Shown piece by piece: positions 52,415 to 63,206 of a stretch of 64,000 nt of DNA. The DNA is taken from positions 248,001-312,000 of the forward strand of contig JAJFKT010000012.1 in NCBI GenBank assembly GCA_021773075.1. The letters run 5' to 3'. The number at the start of each line of letters is the position of its first letter. Positions within the stretch are counted from its first letter, which is position 1. A program made the translations under genes and the position numbers. Below the pieces are notes generated by a model. That model had not been told where the DNA came from. It did no database searches and saw nothing but the letters and a program-made list of their open reading frames with translations. The stretch is from Woeseiaceae bacterium (GTDB lineage Bacteria > Pseudomonadota > Gammaproteobacteria > Steroidobacterales > Woeseiaceae).

Positions 52415-52918
52415 ATGAAACAAGAGGATAAACAACGGAATTACGAGTTGGCCGAAAAACTGCTTTCGGAGCAGAACTTCGCTGCAGCCGTCATTGCGGG
52501 GGTTATTGCTACGCTTCTCGCTGCTGCTTTCTACAGTGTCATAGTCGCAACTTGGAATTTTTCGTATGGTTTCGCGGCGGCGGGCATTGGAATCGCAGTT
52601 GGAATACCAATGCAATATCTCGGACGCGGAATCGAAATGAAATTCGCTGTGGCGGCTTCGGCATGCACGATTGCTGGCTGCCTCCTCGGCAACGTGTTCA
52701 GCGTCGTATTGAATCCGGCGCAGTTATTTTCAATCTCACCATTTGACGCTTTCCAGAGTATTGAATTTTCGGTGCTCACCGAGCGGACGCTTTCCAATAT
52801 TTCGTTTGTCGATCTTGTTTTCTGGTTTATTGCGGTTTTTGCTGCGGTTTTTCTCACGATGAGGCCGCTATCTCGCTCCGATAAATTAGCTATTGGTATG
52901 TACAAATTGAAGGCTTGA
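52415..52918 (+). CDS. Unknown membrane protein with four helices
   Basis: 167 residues from ATG 52415, with GGAG about six bases upstream. A short charged N-terminus (KQEDKQRNYELAEKLLSEQNF) is followed by membrane segments AAVIAGVIATLLAAAFYSVIV, GFAAAGIGIAVGIPMQYLG, AVAASACTIAGCLLGNVFSV and a final LVFWFIAVFAAVFLTM. It is not a recognised family. The ORF-track start is a GTG four codons earlier. Confidence 0.75.
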   Translation: MKQEDKQRNYELAEKLLSEQNFAAAVIAGVIATLLAAAFYSVIVATWNFSYGFAAAGIGIAVGIPMQYLGRGIEMKFAVAASACTIAGCLLGNVFSVVLNPAQLFSISPFDAFQSIEFSVLTERTLSNISFVDLVFWFIAVFAAVFLTMRPLSRSDKLAIGMYKLKA

Positions 52919-53017
52919 ATCCATAAGCTGATTGCTGCTGCCACAGAGCAGACGCTCAGAACAGAAATAATTCGAATTTCTAACGGCTGTTAGGATGACA
53001 CCATCGGTGATTTCAGA

Positions 53018-53136
53018 TAACACTTCTTCGAAGCAACACTGCGTCACGGCGCGAAAGCGTTCACGATCTACAACCACTCGTATATGCCGCCCTGTTACTC
53101 GAGCCCGGTTGAGGAATACTGGAGTCTCGTCATGAG
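53018..53136 (+). pseudogene. Fragment of a GcvT/DmdA-like aminomethyltransferase
   Basis: In frame with 53021, the DNA encodes HFFEATLRHGAKAFTIYNHS, then YMPPCYSSPVEEYWSLV. This matches the N-terminus of aminomethyltransferase-family (GcvT/DmdA-like) proteins, where SPFFEAT...YNHMYMP...EYW is typical. An in-frame TAA stands just before it and no start codon is in reach. The similarity stops after SLV, where the opposite-strand MocR gene begins. It is therefore a short relic of a lost gene. The remaining bases of 52919-53157 carry no other gene. Confidence 0.6.
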
Positions 53137-53157
53137 CGGGTCGACCGACACACCGCC

Positions 53158-54603
53158 CTATGCGCTGATCAATTTCTCCACAACTCGAAGTCCGTCGATA
53201 AGCTCTGTCGAATTTTGATTGGCGAAGCCAAGCCGGATGTGGGTACCGGTGCCGGGCGTCAGCTTGTAACTGCTTTCAACCTGCAACAACACGCCGCGCG
53301 CTCTTGCCCGCTGCGCTAATTTCTCAGTGTCCTCGTGCATGTTGATCCATACGGCCATCCCCCCATCCGGTACGGAAAACGACAAGTTCCGGCCCTTTTC
53401 ACGTAGTTCGCTTAACGCTGTCACCACCAGGTCGCGTCGTTTCCGATAGAGCCGCTGCATCTTCCACATGTGCCGTTCAAATCCGCCGTCACGCATCCAA
53501 AGTGCGGTTGCCTTACTCAGTATTTGTCCTGGATTGCCCATTGCCAGCTGTCGATAAGCTAAGAAATGATCCGCAAATTCTGGTGGGCTCATCAGCCCGC
53601 CTATCCTTAGCGAGGGAAAAGCCAGTTTCGACAAACTAAAAACGTAGAAGACAATCTGGCCGGGATCTGTGCTGGCCATCGGTGCCAATGGCGTTCGGTT
53701 GTAATGAAACTCGTGATCGTAATCGTCTTCCAGTATCGCGATCCGATGTTTGCGCGCTATTCGGTAAATTTCAATACGTCGTTCAAGCGGCAATGTCGCA
53801 GTGGTTGGAAATTGATGCAGCGGCGTCAGGTAGATAAGTCGCACGTTAAATTTGCGTACGGCACTCTCCAGCGACTCGGTGATAATGCCGCATTCATCTG
53901 TCTTCAAAGGCACCAGATTCGCGCCTGCGGCCCTGAATGCGCGCCAAGCTGGCGGGTAACCGAGTGGCTCAACGGCAACGCATGCCTTGTCGTTCAACAG
54001 CAATCTCGATACCAGGTAAATCCCCTCTTGCGCGCCGCTGGTCAATATCAAGCGTTTGTCGGCCACGCTCCGCACCCGAGAAATATAGCTCTGTAGCTGT
54101 GCAGCCAGTTCACTGCATCCATCGGGAGCTGCGTAATCGAGCGTAGGCACGCAGTCTTGGCGCAGGCATTGCCCGACCAGGCGGCGATACTCAATATTTG
54201 GAAATTCACGAAGGTCGGGGGATTCGGCCCGAAACGCATAATCGAAGTCTCTCGGATCTGGATCAACGTCAATTTCTGTGTCGCGAAGGACAAGCTCTAA
54301 GTCGCTGGCGTTCGCCTTGGAAAGGGTCGCATTTTTTGGCCGGAGCTTCTCTGTTGGAAGCGCCGAGTTAACTTCATAACCGCGTCGCGGATGGGAGATG
54401 AGCCAACCCTGTGCGACCAGTTCAGCCAGTGCCGACATCACCGTCTGACGATGTACATCGAAGCTTGATGCGAACTCGCGGGTCGACGGCAGCCTCGAGC
54501 CCGGCAGCAGTCGCCCATCCTTTATTGCGATAGTCACTGCGGTCGCTATCCGAATGTAAACCGGGTCGCTTGATACAGGAAGTTGTAGTTGCAGAACCTT
54601 CAT
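53158..54603 (-). CDS. MocR-type transcription regulator (GntR-aminotransferase fusion)
   Basis: 481 residues. The N-terminal GntR winged helix (about 10-75: YIRIATAVTIAIKDGRLLPGSRLPSTREFA) is fused through a linker to a class I/II aminotransferase-like domain. The PLP lysine is in FSLSKLAFPSLRIGG, and ILEDDYDHEFHYN holds the PLP-contacting Asp-Tyr region. The fold, with SGAQEGIYLVSRLLL, is the MocR/PdxR type. Such regulators respond to PLP or an amino compound. It stands divergent from the cupin-thioredoxin operon, a likely target, and next to the GcvT-like fragment. Confidence 0.93.
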   Translation of the reverse strand: MKVLQLQLPVSSDPVYIRIATAVTIAIKDGRLLPGSRLPSTREFASSFDVHRQTVMSALAELVAQGWLISHPRRGYEVNSALPTEKLRPKNATLSKANASDLELVLRDTEIDVDPDPRDFDYAFRAESPDLREFPNIEYRRLVGQCLRQDCVPTLDYAAPDGCSELAAQLQSYISRVRSVADKRLILTSGAQEGIYLVSRLLLNDKACVAVEPLGYPPAWRAFRAAGANLVPLKTDECGIITESLESAVRKFNVRLIYLTPLHQFPTTATLPLERRIEIYRIARKHRIAILEDDYDHEFHYNRTPLAPMASTDPGQIVFYVFSLSKLAFPSLRIGGLMSPPEFADHFLAYRQLAMGNPGQILSKATALWMRDGGFERHMWKMQRLYRKRRDLVVTALSELREKGRNLSFSVPDGGMAVWINMHEDTEKLAQRARARGVLLQVESSYKLTPGTGTHIRLGFANQNSTELIDGLRVVEKLISA

Positions 54604-54692
54604 CTGGTCGAAATAAAATTACTTATCTGGTTGTTTTCAACTACCCAGACGCGATTGTACCCTAAGATGGAAATAAAGCTTAGGAACCCCTT

Positions 54693-55193
54693 ATGAAGCA
54701 TCCTGGAGTGCTAATCGTTGCTGCTTTCACCTGCTCCGGCTATCTCGAAGCGCACGAGCTTGACCACACGCCCGCGGCGAGCACCGCCGCACGTCAAGCC
54801 ACTAGCGGCGGTGGCGATGGTTTGCGCCTGCAACTGTTATTAAGTTTCGAAACTATCGGCAGCGACGGCCTTGAAATCGCACACCTTACCTTGCCCGGTG
54901 GCGATGGTGTCACGTGCGCGAACAAACCCTGCCAGGCGCACCAGCATCCGGTGGACGAGATTATGTTCGTACTCCAAGGTCAGTTGGAGCACGTTGTCGA
55001 AGGCGATGCCCAAATTATCGCGCCTGGAATGCTGGCGGTTGCGCCAAGAAATCGGAATGTTGCCCATAACGTTTTATCCGAGGAACCATTAGAAGTATTG
55101 ATCGTTTGGCCAGCGACAGGCGAATTCGATCGACTTGTTCGCCACTATGGCTGGTCGGAAACCATGATACCCCGCTCGGAGAGTGACCATTGA
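54693..55193 (+). CDS. Exported cupin protein
   Basis: 166 residues. The N-terminus (GVLIVAAFTCSGYLEAHE) is a signal peptide. The cupin barrel follows, with HQHPVDEIMFVLQGQLEHVVEG as the first metal motif (two His and a Glu) and RNRNVAHNVLSEEPLEVLIVWP as the second. A CANKPCQ cysteine pair precedes the first motif. The metal and substrate are unknown. The stop overlaps the TTG start of the thioredoxin-domain gene (TTGA), so both are coupled. The pair is divergent from mocR. Confidence 0.87.
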   Translation: MKHPGVLIVAAFTCSGYLEAHELDHTPAASTAARQATSGGGDGLRLQLLLSFETIGSDGLEIAHLTLPGGDGVTCANKPCQAHQHPVDEIMFVLQGQLEHVVEGDAQIIAPGMLAVAPRNRNVAHNVLSEEPLEVLIVWPATGEFDRLVRHYGWSETMIPRSESDH

Positions 55194-56155
55194 GGGCCTC
55201 CACTACGAGTCTGGGCATGCAGGCGACGATGCTGTTTCTGTTCGGCGTGCTCACGCAAACGGGCACCTCGAACGCTGCACCGGCTATCGCGGTCGGGCAT
55301 CCCTCGCCTCACTTCGAGGTTACAACGATGAGTGGGCGCCGTATTAGCGCGGCCATAAAAGGAGATGCGAAACCCATGTATCTCAAGTTCTGGGCGACCT
55401 GGTGCGCAGCATGCATTGCTGAAATGCCACATTTCGTCGATGCACACGAGCGATTCGGCGCAAACATTGAATTTGTTGCCATCAACGTCGCAATCAATGA
55501 CAGCCCGGAACGAATTGAACGCGCACGATCGGAGTACAATCTTGAAATGCCGATCGTGTTTGATCAGAGCGGTGAACTGTGGTCCAAATTCGATATTTTC
55601 GGAACACCGACCCATGTCGTCATTGATGCGTCAGGCGAAATCACCTACATAGGCCATGCCGCGGGCGAAGCGCTCGACCAAGCGCTTGAGAGTGCCTACT
55701 CAGGAACACCAACGGCTGACAAAGCACCCGACTTCAGTATTGAGACACTGGATGGAGAAGTCTTTTCGCTTTCCAAAGAACTTGCTGGGGCAGGTACTGT
55801 ATCCATCTTCTTTTTCTCGCCATGGTGCGAATCCTATGTAAAAGACTCCTACCCGGACATGGCGCGTGAATGTGTTGAAGCACGTCAAAACATTGCAGAG
55901 TTGCATGAAATGCTCGGTGACAGAGTACGTTTTGTCGGTATCGGATCACGGTATAGCGCGAGAGCAGAGAGCACGCAGTTTTATCGCGACAAGCACGACA
56001 TCAAGTTCCCACTAGCATTCGATGCCACGGACCAGGTATTTCGAGCCTACAAGGTCAGACACTTTCCGACGATTATAATTGTTGGTCGAAACGGCGTGAT
56101 TCGCCATCGCGTCGAAGGTTCGAACATCGGCCTCGCGGCGTTCGACAGCACCTGA
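55190..56155 (+). CDS. Tandem TlpA/thioredoxin-like exported protein
   Basis: 321 residues from the TTG at 55190 (GGAG eight bases upstream; ATG at 55217 is an alternative). A signal peptide is followed by a TlpA-like domain with the active site WCAAC (Cys72, Cys75) and the cis-proline region FGTPTHVVID. A second thioredoxin-like domain (about 175-315) has PWCESY: Cys213 is kept, but the resolving Cys is replaced by Tyr216. It retains RHFPTIIIVGRNG. The first domain is probably redox-active in the periplasm; the second may act as a one-Cys mediator or peroxiredoxin-like domain. Overlaps the cupin gene by four bases. Confidence 0.88.
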   Translation: MRASTTSLGMQATMLFLFGVLTQTGTSNAAPAIAVGHPSPHFEVTTMSGRRISAAIKGDAKPMYLKFWATWCAACIAEMPHFVDAHERFGANIEFVAINVAINDSPERIERARSEYNLEMPIVFDQSGELWSKFDIFGTPTHVVIDASGEITYIGHAAGEALDQALESAYSGTPTADKAPDFSIETLDGEVFSLSKELAGAGTVSIFFFSPWCESYVKDSYPDMARECVEARQNIAELHEMLGDRVRFVGIGSRYSARAESTQFYRDKHDIKFPLAFDATDQVFRAYKVRHFPTIIIVGRNGVIRHRVEGSNIGLAAFDST

Positions 56156-56264
56156 TTTTTTAACGGGCGGGCGAATTCGAGCATGTGCTCGATGCGTGCC
56201 CCATTGTGCCTGCACCAGTAACGGCCGCTGTCTTGATTTCGTACACTAAATCAGGTTCTTTGAT

Positions 56265-57071
56265 TCAGGATGAGGGGTTATTCGCGAAGATGAAATCGCG
56301 CAATAGTTTGCGGCACTCGTTTGGCGCTTCGATTGGCAGCATGTGGCCGCTATTTTGAATAATACTCAGCTCGGATTCTTCGAGATGATTATGCAATTCC
56401 GTGCCTGCTTTGCGCGGCGCCATGCGGTCGTTGTCGGCGAGAATGACTTGCTTTGGTGCAGCGACTGCCGCTGCGGCGGTCTTACCGTTCTTGTAGGCAT
56501 CGCAAGCCCTGAGGTCGGCCGAGAGGGCATCTGTATTACCGAGCATGACTCTACGGCCGCTGGCGAGCGCCGAATTACCCGCAATCGGATCTTGATGAAA
56601 TTGCCCTGCGTCGCCAAAACCCCATGACAGCATCATGGCTACAGCGGCATCTGGTTTCTTCTCCGCCGCTTCGATGAGGTCGGGATTCACAGGTGTTGCG
56701 AGTCCGCTCGCGATAAACGAGACACTATTTAGTTTGTCCGGATAACGCGATGCATATTCGAGTGCAATCAGACAGCCCTGCGAGTGCGCAACGATTGATA
56801 TATTCTCAGCGCCCAAGATACCGAGAACTGCGTCAAGCCAGTCGGCCATCACTTCAATAGTCGCGATTGCCGGTCCCTCAGAATTGGTATGCCCCGGCAG
56901 GTCGAGTGCCAAAACCGAATACTCGCGGAAGGCGAAGAATCTCGAATGCAGTCCCCAAAACGTATGGTCCAGCCCACTGCCGTGCAGGAACACGACGACG
57001 GGAAGATGGTTGTCGAAAGGAATCCCACCGGTCGCTGCAAACACCTGCTTGCCGCCAACATTGAAATACAT
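56265..57071 (-). CDS. Alpha/beta hydrolase
   Basis: 268 residues. The oxyanion motif FLHGSGLDHTFW is near 28-39, the nucleophile Ser97 is in VAHSQGCLIA, the acid in LADNDRMAP, and the base His in NSGHMLPIE. No signal peptide is visible. Family members include esterases, lactonases and C-C hydrolases; specificity cannot be read. It lies about 75 bases downstream of metB on the same strand. Confidence 0.88.
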   Translation of the reverse strand: MYFNVGGKQVFAATGGIPFDNHLPVVVFLHGSGLDHTFWGLHSRFFAFREYSVLALDLPGHTNSEGPAIATIEVMADWLDAVLGILGAENISIVAHSQGCLIALEYASRYPDKLNSVSFIASGLATPVNPDLIEAAEKKPDAAVAMMLSWGFGDAGQFHQDPIAGNSALASGRRVMLGNTDALSADLRACDAYKNGKTAAAAVAAPKQVILADNDRMAPRKAGTELHNHLEESELSIIQNSGHMLPIEAPNECRKLLRDFIFANNPSS

Positions 57072-57148
57072 TGTTACCTGCCTGCGTCGTCGTTGATTTG
57101 ACGGACATGTGGCGACAGCGTTTCGAAATGCCTGAAATCCGACATTGT

Positions 57149-58300
57149 CTAAACCAGTTCAAGTGCCTTATCCAGCGCCTCAATCAGGTCTTCAGCGTCC
57201 TCGAGTCCAACGGACACACGAACCAAACCATCGATAATGCCGACTCGAATTCGCTCAGCCTCCTCTACCGCTGCATGTGTCATTGTGACCGGATGAGTGA
57301 TGAGCGATTCAACCGAACCGAGATTCTCGGCCAGACTGAACACGTCGATGTTGTCCATGAGTTTCTTGCCTGCGACGAGGCCGCCTTTCACTTCGAACCA
57401 CAGCATCGCGCCATAGCCACTTGCCTGCGTGCTGGCCAGCTCGTGTTGTGCGAACGACTTCAGGCCGGGATAGCAAACCTGTTCAACCTTGTCATGGCTT
57501 TCAAGATACTCAGCGATAGCCATCGCATTCGCAGACTGCGCGTCCAGTCGAAGCGACATGGTTTTGCAACCCTGCAGCGTGAGCCAGGCGACCTGCGGCG
57601 ACATGATGCTGCCGGTGCTGCCCTGTATGAACCGCACTTCGTCCGCTTGCTCTTGCGTCGCGCATACAACAGCGCCGCCAACAGTCGCGTTGTGGCCGTC
57701 CATGTACTTGGTTGTGCTGTAGATTGACATGTCCGCGTCAAGTTCCAGTGGCCGCTGGTAGTAAGGCGTCAGGAACGTGTTGTCGACAGCGTGCACTGCT
57801 CCTGCGGCGCGGGCGATCTTCGACGCGCCAGCGATATCAGTACACTTCATTGTCGGATTGGCGGGCGTCTCGGTGAGAAATAACTTGGTGTTATCACGAA
57901 CTGCTGCCGCCACTTCATCTAGATTTGAGCCGTCGACAAAGGTGAATTCAACGCCGAATCGACTAAGGATTTTCGTGCACAAGCGGTAAGTACCACCGTA
58001 AGCGACATCGGAAATTATCGCGTGATCGCCAGCGTTCAGAAACGCAAGCATCACCGCCTGAACCGCTGCCATGCCGGTCCCGAAACAAATGCTATCGGTG
58101 GCATCTTCGAGACCTGTCATTTTCAATTCAAGGGCTCGTACTGTTGGATTACCCGAACGTGAGTATGAAAAGCCTTTGGCGAGATACTCATCGACCGAGT
58201 CCTGTACGTAGGTCGTCGTTTGATAGATCGGCGTCAGAATAGAGCCGGTTAGTGGATCAGGAGTTACCCCTGCGTGAATCTGTTTGGTACGAAAGCCCAT
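57149..58300 (-). CDS. metB: Cystathionine gamma-synthase family PLP enzyme
   Basis: 383 residues from ATG 58300, preceded by GGAAGGAAA; the ORF-track start is 9 codons earlier. The PLP lysine is Lys198 in STTKYMDGHN. KQIHAGVTPDPLTGSILTPIYQTTTY and TCRTGMAAVQAV-like phrases (FGTGMAAVQAVMLAFL) follow the Cys/Met metabolism PLP-enzyme family. Placement next to metA suggests cystathionine or direct sulfhydrylation in methionine synthesis, so metB is the better symbol, although gamma-lyase function cannot be excluded. The 78-base gap to metA allows co-transcription. Confidence 0.85.
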   Translation of the reverse strand: MGFRTKQIHAGVTPDPLTGSILTPIYQTTTYVQDSVDEYLAKGFSYSRSGNPTVRALELKMTGLEDATDSICFGTGMAAVQAVMLAFLNAGDHAIISDVAYGGTYRLCTKILSRFGVEFTFVDGSNLDEVAAAVRDNTKLFLTETPANPTMKCTDIAGASKIARAAGAVHAVDNTFLTPYYQRPLELDADMSIYSTTKYMDGHNATVGGAVVCATQEQADEVRFIQGSTGSIMSPQVAWLTLQGCKTMSLRLDAQSANAMAIAEYLESHDKVEQVCYPGLKSFAQHELASTQASGYGAMLWFEVKGGLVAGKKLMDNIDVFSLAENLGSVESLITHPVTMTHAAVEEAERIRVGIIDGLVRVSVGLEDAEDLIEALDKALELV

Positions 58301-58378
58301 GAATATTTTCCTTCCAGGGAAGATCAATTAATCAGGCGATTCTCTCACGTGCCGAGTGGCGACGGAACCCGCGCAGGA

Positions 58379-59452
58379 TCAGGTTTTTCTTAAGCCAATG
58401 GGGTCCTCTGGATCGACCCCTTCCATGAACTGCCGGTGGCGATCCAGGTCAGTGAGCCGATAGACAAGGCCCAACCAGTTATTGACGATAGCCTTGCCGG
58501 TGTCGCCCCAGGTATTGTCGACCAGCGCCGTCAATTCCGCTTCGGGGAAATCTGGCAGATCGTCACCGCGCTGTTTTGCGAGCGTGGCCGCATCAATATA
58601 GACAGAAGCAACCGCCGCGGCACGATCGTCAAAATAATTCTCCGGAAAGCGAGGCTTCGTGTCACGAATGTCGGTGAAGAACCGCAAAATCTCACGCTTG
58701 TACTCTTTCAATAGGCTTATCGCGTCATATTCAGGGTGGCCCTGGAAATAGACCGTACGAAACTGATCGGGGCTAACAGCCAAATGGACACCGGAGTCTT
58801 CGCTTTCGGCGAGAACGGTTAACCCGGCGTTTTCTAATTGGTTTCTACTGACGTCGTTATACCGAGAATGGGGCGCGTCGAACCGCGAATTAATCTCCCA
58901 CGTCAGCGGGTGCTCAGGCACACTGATTCTATGACTGAATACGCCCCACTGCTTCTCCGCTAGGCGTTGCCGCGAAATACCATGATGAGCTTGTACCAAC
59001 GCATGGGTGGCGAGACACGAACAAAGAACCGACGCGACGTTTTCGTTCGCCCATTCAACGATCTCCATCAGCGGGTCGAAGAACGACTCATCCTCGAGCA
59101 CGGGGTTGACCGGGTTTGCACCTGTAATGATGAGTGCATCGAGCCCCTGTTCCTGCAGAGCAGAAAAATTGAAATAGTGTTGTTTGATTCTCTCCTGCGC
59201 CTCCCGGCCGCGCTCCTGCTCCGGAATCGCGAACGGGTAAACGTAGAATTGAGCAATCTGATTACTCGCGCCAACCAGCTTGATGAACTGCCGCTCCGTC
59301 GCACCCAGCACCGCGTCCGGCATCATATTTAGTAATCCAATATGAAGCTCGCGAATGTCCTGGTGTCGGGCACGTTCCATCGACAACACTTCCTGCCCGC
59401 GGTCACGCAGGCGTTGAAAGGACGGCAAGTCATTATGTGCGACGAGAGGCAT
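58379..59452 (-). CDS. metA: Homoserine O-acyltransferase (MetA family)
   Basis: 357 residues, somewhat longer than E. coli MetA. The catalytic cysteine is most likely Cys146 in VLCSCLATHALVQ, which aligns with the CWAVQAAL region. The glutamate and histidine of the triad are in YFQGHPEYDA. ITGANPVNPVLEDESFFDPL replaces the usual TGAPVE loop, and marks the divergent MetA subgroup found in several proteobacteria. It acylates homoserine to start methionine synthesis; whether succinyl- or acetyl-CoA is used cannot be stated. The gene starts two bases before the S9 peptidase stop and lies upstream of metB. Confidence 0.92.
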   Translation of the reverse strand: MPLVAHNDLPSFQRLRDRGQEVLSMERARHQDIRELHIGLLNMMPDAVLGATERQFIKLVGASNQIAQFYVYPFAIPEQERGREAQERIKQHYFNFSALQEQGLDALIITGANPVNPVLEDESFFDPLMEIVEWANENVASVLCSCLATHALVQAHHGISRQRLAEKQWGVFSHRISVPEHPLTWEINSRFDAPHSRYNDVSRNQLENAGLTVLAESEDSGVHLAVSPDQFRTVYFQGHPEYDAISLLKEYKREILRFFTDIRDTKPRFPENYFDDRAAAVASVYIDAATLAKQRGDDLPDFPEAELTALVDNTWGDTGKAIVNNWLGLVYRLTDLDRHRQFMEGVDPEDPIGLRKT

Positions 59453-59454
59453 TG

Positions 59455-61395
59455 TTACTCCGCAGGTTTCCTCAGGTAGGTATCCAGGAATTTCGCATAG
59501 GCCTCGGAGGCAGCGATGCGATTGTCCTTGTTTAGGAAACCGTGACCCTCGTCTTCAAATACAAGGTACTCGACGGGCACCTCATTTTTCTTGACCGCCG
59601 CAACCAGCTCGTCACTTTCAATTTGCAACACTCGCGGATCATTCGCTCCCTGAACGACCAGCAATGGTTTAGTTACGTGTTCGGCATGAAATAACGGCGA
59701 TATCCTGCGATGTCGCTCCGCGTCTGTTTCCGGGTCGCCCATTTCGTCGTACAGAGCCTCTTTAAACGACTCCCACCACGGCGGGATGCTCTGCAACGTC
59801 CGCTCCCAATTCGTAACACCGAATATGTTGATTCCGACGTCGAAAGCTTCCGGATGAAATGTCAGCGCGGCGGCCGTCATGTATCCGCCGTAGGAGCCGC
59901 CCATTACGCCTATGTTGTTCTTGTCGACCCAGTCCAGAGATTCGAGGTAAGTACGACCGTGAACGATATCCAGGAGATCCTCTTCACCATGGCGCTTGTC
60001 ATCCAAATGAAAGAACGTCTTTCCGTAGCCCGAGGAACCGCGGTTGTTAGCGCCCAGGATCGCGTAACCCTGATTGACGAGATGCTGGATCGTGGCGCTG
60101 TATCCGGTCCGCGTTTGGCCACCCGGACCGCCGTGAACCATCACTAAGGCCGGTGCCGGATTGTCAGCGCTGGCATCAAGCGGTTTGTACAGAATCGACG
60201 GAATTTCGAGGCCGTCAAAGCTCGGGTATCGAATAACCTCGCTGACCGCTAGATGTGCCGCATCGATCTCGGGGCTAAGCGCACTGGTCAAGCGTTGCGA
60301 AGTCGTCGCGCCCAAGTCAATGACGTGAATATTTGATGGTGAATTGTCGGCATTTACGATCAGGGCTACCTGGTTTTCGTCTGCCGAAAAGCGGAGGTTT
60401 CGCAGATCGCCCTTGGGCAGATCCGGCAGAGCAACGCTTTCACCTGATTTCGCATCGACGATAGACACCTCTGTTCTGGCATCCGCGTTTACACCGGAAA
60501 CGCGATATTTTCCCGTGGGCGAAAAACTGACGTAGCTGACATCCCAGTCAGCGCTCACCAATGCCTGCTTCTCACCACTCTCCAAATTGTAGGTCCACGC
60601 CTGATTGAACTCTCCGTGCTCATCCGTCGAGTACACGAGGGCAAGGCTGTCGGGAGTGAAGTCGTAAACGTCGTAGGCGATATTGCCATCGTGCTCAGAA
60701 ATCAGTGCCGGTTCTTTGTCGGCTGATGCGAGATCGACAATGTAAACATCCGAATCAGCACTGGTTCGCGGCTTGACCAACGCGAGCCAACGCTCGTCGC
60801 GACTCAGCGCTGCGATAGCAAAGCCCGGATTCTCGTACAGCAACTCACGGCTGTAGTCTTCGCTGGAGTAGCGATACAGGTCGAAACTCGATGAGTCCCG
60901 CTCGTTCGAAGTGACGTATAAATGGTTTCCGTCGCTGCTCCAACCGTCAAAGCTGGCCTTTATGTTATCGCCAGGAGTTAGATCATGAAAGCTGCCGTCA
61001 AGTTCGCGCACAACAACGTGATCGAGTTCATTGCCGCCGTTATCAAAACTAAAAACGATGCGCTCATCGTTCGGAAACCAGCTTTCGCCAAACATCGCAT
61101 TCGAATCGGACTCTGTCAGTGCCGTCGCCTCGCTACCGTCAACCGGCAACGCAAAAACATTAAAAATCCCCGACTCGTCGGAATTGATCAACAACTTCGA
61201 ACCATCCGGTGAAAACGCAAATCCACTCGAGCTCGCCAAACCATAGCTGGTGGTCGCGAAAAATACAGCGGCAGTGTACTTAGGTGTTTCGGCGGCAGCT
61301 ACCGATGCAGCTTCTTCGTTATCAGCATCGCAGCTGATCATTGCAAACGTCACGACAACGAGAAGCGAGGATTTGAAGCGAGTCAGATAATTCAT
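59455..61395 (-). CDS. S9 family prolyl oligopeptidase-like lipoprotein
   Basis: 646 residues from ATG 61395, preceded by AAGG; the ORF-track start would add 32 unlikely codons. A lipobox (AMISCDA) follows the signal peptide. Residues about 40-370 form a propeller with repeats such as DGSKLLINSDESG and WSSDGNHLYVTSNE. The catalytic domain has Ser501 in GGSYGGYM, Asp in GANDPRV, and His in DEGHGFL, typical of the S9 family (acylaminoacyl-peptidase-like). It probably cleaves short peptides in the envelope. Only two bases separate it from metA, so it shares the S9-metA-metB operon. Confidence 0.95.
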   Translation of the reverse strand: MNYLTRFKSSLLVVVTFAMISCDADNEEAASVAAAETPKYTAAVFFATTSYGLASSSGFAFSPDGSKLLINSDESGIFNVFALPVDGSEATALTESDSNAMFGESWFPNDERIVFSFDNGGNELDHVVVRELDGSFHDLTPGDNIKASFDGWSSDGNHLYVTSNERDSSSFDLYRYSSEDYSRELLYENPGFAIAALSRDERWLALVKPRTSADSDVYIVDLASADKEPALISEHDGNIAYDVYDFTPDSLALVYSTDEHGEFNQAWTYNLESGEKQALVSADWDVSYVSFSPTGKYRVSGVNADARTEVSIVDAKSGESVALPDLPKGDLRNLRFSADENQVALIVNADNSPSNIHVIDLGATTSQRLTSALSPEIDAAHLAVSEVIRYPSFDGLEIPSILYKPLDASADNPAPALVMVHGGPGGQTRTGYSATIQHLVNQGYAILGANNRGSSGYGKTFFHLDDKRHGEEDLLDIVHGRTYLESLDWVDKNNIGVMGGSYGGYMTAAALTFHPEAFDVGINIFGVTNWERTLQSIPPWWESFKEALYDEMGDPETDAERHRRISPLFHAEHVTKPLLVVQGANDPRVLQIESDELVAAVKKNEVPVEYLVFEDEGHGFLNKDNRIAASEAYAKFLDTYLRKPAE

Positions 61396-61496
61396 TTGCT
61401 CAACCTTTTCTTGTTTTGGAAATAAGCGGTACGGAAAGATATCACGGAGTTCGGGCCGAGTATTGATATTGCTACGGGAAATGGCAGCCAAAAAAA

Positions 61497-61516
61497 AGCC
61501 CGACAGAAGCCGGGCT
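61497..61516 (-). terminator. Bidirectional terminator between groEL and the S9 gene
   Basis: The stem AGCCCG/CGGGCT is flanked by A7/T5 runs on both sides. On the minus strand TTTTTTT follows the hairpin, 27 bases beyond the groEL stop, so it terminates groESL. The runs also allow terminator activity in the other direction. Confidence 0.85.
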
Positions 61517-61543
61517 TTTTGATCTTGCTTGAAAGCAAACGGC

Positions 61544-63202
<1,659 letters not shown>

Positions 63203-63206
63203 TCAA

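Noticed and set aside
58393-58414. GGGGTC...GACCCC inverted repeat at the end of metA, resembling the REP-like element
   Set aside because: Core spacing differs and the encoded GVDPEDPIGL is the natural C-terminus of this MetA subgroup.
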